DNA of 64,000 nucleotides, taken from NCBI GenBank assembly GCA_018821435.1, contig JAHJME010000022.1, positions 1 to 64,000 on the forward strand. The letters are read 5' to 3'. This document shows positions 63,847 through 64,000 of this stretch, in pieces. The stretch's first letter is position 1, and every line of letters starts with the position of its first letter. Below the pieces are notes generated by a model, which was not told where the DNA came from, made no database searches, and saw only the letters and a program-made list of their open reading frames with translations. This DNA is from Alphaproteobacteria bacterium (GTDB lineage: Bacteria > Pseudomonadota > Alphaproteobacteria > Caulobacterales > Caulobacteraceae). The position numbers and the translations under genes were made by a program.

Positions 63847-64000
63847 ATGTCCTTCGACTGCACCGTCCTGACCATGTTTCCGGAGGCGTTTCCGGGTCCG
63901 CTGGGGGTTTCCCTGATCGGCACGGCGTGGCGAGAGGCCGCGCTCTGGTCCTTGGAAACGGTGGACATTCGGGGGTTTTCCACAGATAAGCGCGGCTTCC
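63847..64000 (+). CDS. trmD: tRNA (guanine-N1)-methyltransferase TrmD (3' end outside window)
   Basis: The first 51 codons of trm[41 protein letters not shown] and the RGFSTDKRG stretch match the TrmD SPOUT N terminus. The enzyme methylates G37 of tRNAs with G36. The gene runs off the right edge. In most bacteria it directly follows rimM; here about 3.4 kb of other genes lie between. Confidence 0.93.
   Translation, partial: MSFDCTVLTMFPEAFPGPLGVSLIGTAWREAALWSLETVDIRGFSTDKRGF

Overview
The window is chromosomal DNA of very high G+C content from an alphaproteobacterium, most likely a member of the Caulobacteraceae (Caulobacter/Phenylobacterium-like). This rests on gene neighbourhoods and family types: hemC-hemD followed by a mitofilin-like gene and hemY, a ccmABCDG cluster, dapF-mtaB near ftsY, ffh-rpsP-rimM-trmD with a long Ala/Glu-rich S16 tail, a PEPxxWA-CTERM protein, and frequent GTG/TTG starts. 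I see no phage, transposase, plasmid origin or CRISPR array. It reads as core genome with a few lineage-specific insertions and many GC-rich intergenic palindromes.

Layout. 0-5 kb: end of a membrane protein with ankyrin repeats, tRNA-Thr(CGT), and a leftward haem operon (hemC, hemD, Mic60/mitofilin-like, hemY). 5-9.4 kb: tsaD-gpsA-YciI-Rieske to the right, then creatininase-family and lipoprotein genes to the left. 9.4-16.3 kb: acetyl-CoA synthetase with an extra C-terminal domain, an Rsm22-like methyltransferase, and opgG-opgH. 16.3-25.5 kb: LysR regulator, M16 peptidase, PEP-CTERM protein, Hsp70-like protein, malic enzyme, small exported protein. 25.7-36.2 kb: mdh, HIT, CitE-like lyase, DUF2237, thpR, Bax-inhibitor-like, DUF2794, two DUF1223 paralogues and acnA. 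36.3-39.8 kb: cytochrome c maturation cluster with an inserted Spy/CpxP-like gene. 40-46 kb: yciB, ftsY, TRIC channel, GFA, mtaB, a signal-peptidase-I-like protein without its catalytic dyad, and dapF. 46-53.5 kb: YqjI-like PadR regulator, VOC and NTF2-like genes, oxyR/ahpC-ahpD with a visible OxyR operator, a MocR regulator with its divergent PNPOx-like partner, and murI. 53.7-64 kb: hydrolase, ogt, GAF histidine kinase, CPCC protein, ffh-rpsP-rimM, two tandem tesB genes, two related membrane proteins, and the start of trmD.

How the genes work together. The main themes are tetrapyrrole synthesis and cytochrome c maturation, central carbon metabolism (acs, maeB, mdh, acnA), the signal-recognition-particle pathway (ffh and ftsY), tRNA and ribosome modification (tsaD, mtaB, rimM, trmD), peroxide defence (oxyR, ahpC, ahpD) and cell-envelope synthesis (opgGH, murI, dapF). 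The best leads for new biology are the AcsA with a duplicated lid domain lacking the catalytic lysine, the Ser-to-Ala/Lys-to-His signal-peptidase pseudoenzyme, the anti-sigma-like protein carrying a TonB-box-like segment and ankyrin repeats, the paired paralogous membrane proteins between rimM and trmD, and the families of palindromic repeats that sit mainly at convergent gene ends.
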